Made by a program: the position numbers and the translations under genes. This document shows positions 4,987 to 5,304 of a DNA stretch of 5,304 bases, one piece after another. The notes beneath the pieces are model-generated. The model ran no database searches. It saw nothing but the letters and a program-made list of their open reading frames with translations, and was not told the DNA's origin. How positions within the stretch are numbered: the stretch's first letter is position 1; every line of letters starts with the position of its first letter. Origin of the DNA: Methanomassiliicoccaceae archaeon (GTDB taxonomy: Archaea; Thermoplasmatota; Thermoplasmata; Methanomassiliicoccales; Methanomethylophilaceae); the NCBI GenBank assembly GCA_009778275.1, contig WRKC01000042.1, positions 1-5,304 on the forward strand. Reading direction: 5' to 3'.

Positions 4987-5304
4987 ATGGAAACAATTGA
5001 TGTGAGACTCATAACGGCTTCCTACAGCAACGACGAGAGCGGCAACGTTTTCGTAGAGCTGTTCGGCAAGACAAGGGATAAGAGATCCGTCACGATCCTG
5101 TCCTACGGGTTCGATCCCTACTTCTTCATTGTTGACCCCGCAGCAGAAACGGAGAAGGTCCTGGAAAGAGACCCAGAGGTGATAAGGACGGAAAAGGACC
5201 GTCTTTTCTACAGGGGCTCCGACCACGCCGTTCTCAAAGTGACCATCAAGTATCCGTGGAAGGTCCCCGACTACCGCAACGAATGGAAGAAGAAAGGATT
5301 CACC
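4987..5304 (+). CDS. polB: Family B DNA polymerase, N-terminal part (3' partial)
   Basis: Only the first 106 residues are present; the frame is open at the right edge. They match the N-terminal domain of archaeal family B replicative polymerases: an opening beta-strand (VRLITASY, 6-13), a second strand pair VFVELFGKTRDKRSV (21-35), then GFDPYFFIVDP (41-51) and VLKVTIKYPWKVPDYR (82-97). In characterised archaeal enzymes this domain carries the template-uracil pocket. By hand alignment to Pyrococcus polymerase, P44 and V82 correspond to P36 and V93, while the usual Tyr7 is Leu8. The exonuclease and polymerase catalytic motifs (DxE, SLYPSI-like, DTD) would lie beyond the window and cannot be checked. 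The gene starts four bases after the GTPase stop with a ribosome-binding site inside that stop, so cotranscription is likely. A second, inactive PolB paralogue exists in some archaea and cannot be excluded from this fragment. Confidence 0.88.
   Translation, partial: METIDVRLITASYSNDESGNVFVELFGKTRDKRSVTILSYGFDPYFFIVDPAAETEKVLERDPEVIRTEKDRLFYRGSDHAVLKVTIKYPWKVPDYRNEWKKKGFT

Noticed and set aside
4413..5012. A 199-codon minus-strand frame opposite the GTPase gene
   Set aside because: It is antisense to a well-supported gene and reads as low-similarity sequence with no motif or upstream signals.
1..5304. CRISPR arrays, insertion sequences, tRNA or rRNA genes, toxin-antitoxin or defence genes
   Set aside because: No direct-repeat arrays, transposase motifs, cloverleaf-like sequences or unassigned space large enough were seen; nearly every base is in housekeeping genes.

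Overview
The window is archaeal, most likely from a euryarchaeon of the Thermoplasmata / Methanomassiliicoccales type. Direct signs are archaeal-only or archaeal-type informational genes (Pus10, ribosomal protein L21e, RNA polymerase subunit Rpo4/RpoF, DUF655, a TGS-domain GTPase of the Ygr210-like branch, a family B DNA polymerase), TATA/BRE-like promoter elements, and ribosome-binding sites that match the archaeal 16S 3' end. The lineage is an inference from overall protein character. All seven visible stop codons are TAA or TGA and none is TAG, which fits a pyrrolysine-using methanogen but is weak evidence on so few genes.

Positions 1-3149 are a tightly packed plus-strand cluster: pus10 (5' end cut by the window edge), rpl21e, rpoF, a DUF655 RNA-binding protein, and ksgA/rsmA. 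Intergenic gaps are 1 to about 25 bases, and DUF655 and ksgA overlap by ATGA. The theme is tRNA modification, the ribosome, transcription and 16S rRNA maturation, an arrangement broadly conserved in archaea. Upstream promoters lie outside the window.

At 3150-3223 the cluster ends. A TATA/BRE-like element about 26-30 bases before an ATG predicts a leaderless transcript for a small four-helix membrane protein of unknown function (3224-3652). That gene is followed by a GC hairpin with a T-run that looks like a terminator.

A 142-base spacer (3653-3794) holds this terminator, two TATA-like elements and a small inverted repeat. It precedes a complete YchF/Ygr210-like GTPase gene (3795-4982). Four bases after its stop codon begins a family B DNA polymerase gene, of which only the N-terminal 106 residues are in the window. 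The polymerase ribosome-binding site contains the GTPase stop codon.

No mobile element, CRISPR array, RNA gene or defence system is visible. This is a housekeeping region, and the findings concern start sites, promoters, family-level residue changes and operon boundaries rather than a new system.
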